DNA from: Sporomusa sp.
GTDB lineage: Bacteria; Bacillota_C; Negativicutes; Sporomusales; Sporomusaceae
NCBI GenBank assembly: GCA_029256645.1
Contig: JAQSXM010000189.1
Location: forward strand, 1 to 6,776
Length of the DNA stretch: 6,776 nt
Reading direction: 5' to 3'
The notes beneath the pieces were generated by a model that was given only the letters and a program-made list of their open reading frames with translations, made no database searches and was not told the DNA's origin. Shown here in pieces: positions 6,502 through 6,776 of this stretch (position 1 is its first letter; each line of letters begins with the position of its first letter). The translations under genes were made by a program, and so were the position numbers.

Positions 6502-6527
6502 GCAGGACGCGGCATGTCCGCGCCTGC
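6502..6527 (+). promoter_or_regulatory. GC-rich hairpin in the lpxA-lpxI gap
   Basis: GCAGG (6502-6506) pairs with CCTGC (6523-6527) and CGCGG (6508-6512) with CCGCG (6518-6522), with a single bulged A (6507) and loop CATGT. No T tract follows, so it is not a typical intrinsic terminator. It ends 5 bases before the ribosome site of lpxI and could affect its translation or stabilise the processed mRNA. This is an inference. Confidence 0.6.
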
Positions 6528-6532
6528 TACAT

Positions 6533-6540
6533 AAGGTGGG
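6533..6540 (+). promoter_or_regulatory. Shine-Dalgarno AAGGTGGG of lpxI
   Basis: AAGGTGGG lies 7 bases before ATG 6548 and sets the start of lpxI. It sits right after the hairpin at 6502-6527. Confidence 0.7.
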
Positions 6541-6547
6541 AACCAGT

Positions 6548-6776
6548 ATGAATACCATAGGACTTATTGCCGGCGTTGGCCGGTTGCCGGTTGAATTTGC
6601 CCGTGCCGCTCGCGGCATGGGCTTTGCCGTGATTGCTATTGCCGTAGCGCCAGGTGTTGATAGCGAGTTAGCTCAGGTTTCAGATAAATACTATACGGTG
6701 GGTCTGGGCGAACTGGACAGGCTGCTGGCCCTTGTTAAACAAGAAGCTGTGCAAAAGATTACCATGCTGGGTAAGG
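6548..6776 (+). CDS. lpxI: UDP-2,3-diacylglucosamine pyrophosphatase LpxI, N-terminal part only
   Basis: LpxI (formerly DUF1009) cleaves UDP-2,3-diacylglucosamine to lipid X and UMP, the fourth lipid A step, in place of the unrelated LpxH. Only the first 76 codons are in the window, and the frame runs open to the right edge. The visible part begins MNTIGLIAGVGRLPVEFARA, the characteristic start of the family (IGLIAG-x-GRLP). It continues through VIAIAVAPGVD, an acidic/aromatic segment, VGLGELDRLL, and then KITMLGK, which matches the conserved core of the N-terminal domain. Full-length members have roughly 270-280 residues, so about three quarters of the gene lies to the right. It is 106 bases from lpxA, probably in the same transcript. 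lpxB would be expected next, by analogy with related clusters. Confidence 0.9.
   Translation, partial: MNTIGLIAGVGRLPVEFARAARGMGFAVIAIAVAPGVDSELAQVSDKYYTVGLGELDRLLALVKQEAVQKITMLGK

Noticed and set aside
1..6776. Mobile elements, CRISPR arrays, tRNA or rRNA genes
   Set aside because: No transposase, terminal repeats, repeat-spacer pattern or structural RNA sequence was seen; all genes belong to one envelope cluster on one strand.

Overview
The window is one continuous, entirely plus-strand stretch of an outer-membrane and lipopolysaccharide (LPS) gene cluster. Lipid A enzymes occur in diderm bacteria. However, the strong AGGAGG-type ribosome sites, non-ATG starts placed behind good Shine-Dalgarno sequences, a classical intrinsic terminator, and the order lpxC-fabZ-lpxA-lpxI together suggest a diderm Firmicute of the Negativicutes, perhaps near Sporomusa or Pelosinus. 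The phylum-level guess is an inference from gene order and protein flavour. The genus is only a guess.

Layout from left to right: (1) the 3' part of an LpxL/HtrB-type acyltransferase, which would add secondary acyl chains to lipid A, closed by a clear rho-independent terminator (747-781). (2) A well-formed promoter (823-852) driving a two-gene ABC module: a ~790-residue membrane protein with one N-terminal TM segment, a ~590-residue extracytoplasmic domain and three C-terminal TM segments, followed 16 bases later by a GlnQ-like ATPase. (3) lpxC with its own probable promoter and AGGAGG site, then fabZ 36 bases later. (4) A 192-base AT-rich gap with overlapping palindromes. (5) lpxA. (6) A 106-base gap with a GC-rich hairpin. 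(7) The 5' end of lpxI, cut by the window edge.

How the genes work together: LpxA, LpxC and LpxI catalyse lipid A steps 1, 2 and 4, with the LpxD step not in the window. FabZ uses the same 3-hydroxyacyl-ACP pool that LpxA draws on. The acyltransferase acts late on the lipid A molecule. The ABC pair has no enzyme role in this pathway. Its place between an acyltransferase gene and lpxC suggests a job in moving or sensing an envelope lipid or glycolipid, but no substrate can be read from the sequence.

The strongest candidate for something undescribed is that ABC pair. The ATPase is of the polar-amino-acid-import class, but its partner has an FtsX/MacB-like topology with a very long helical periplasmic part. 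Its cytoplasmic C-terminus resembles the EAA coupling motif of importer permeases. No substrate-binding protein gene is present.
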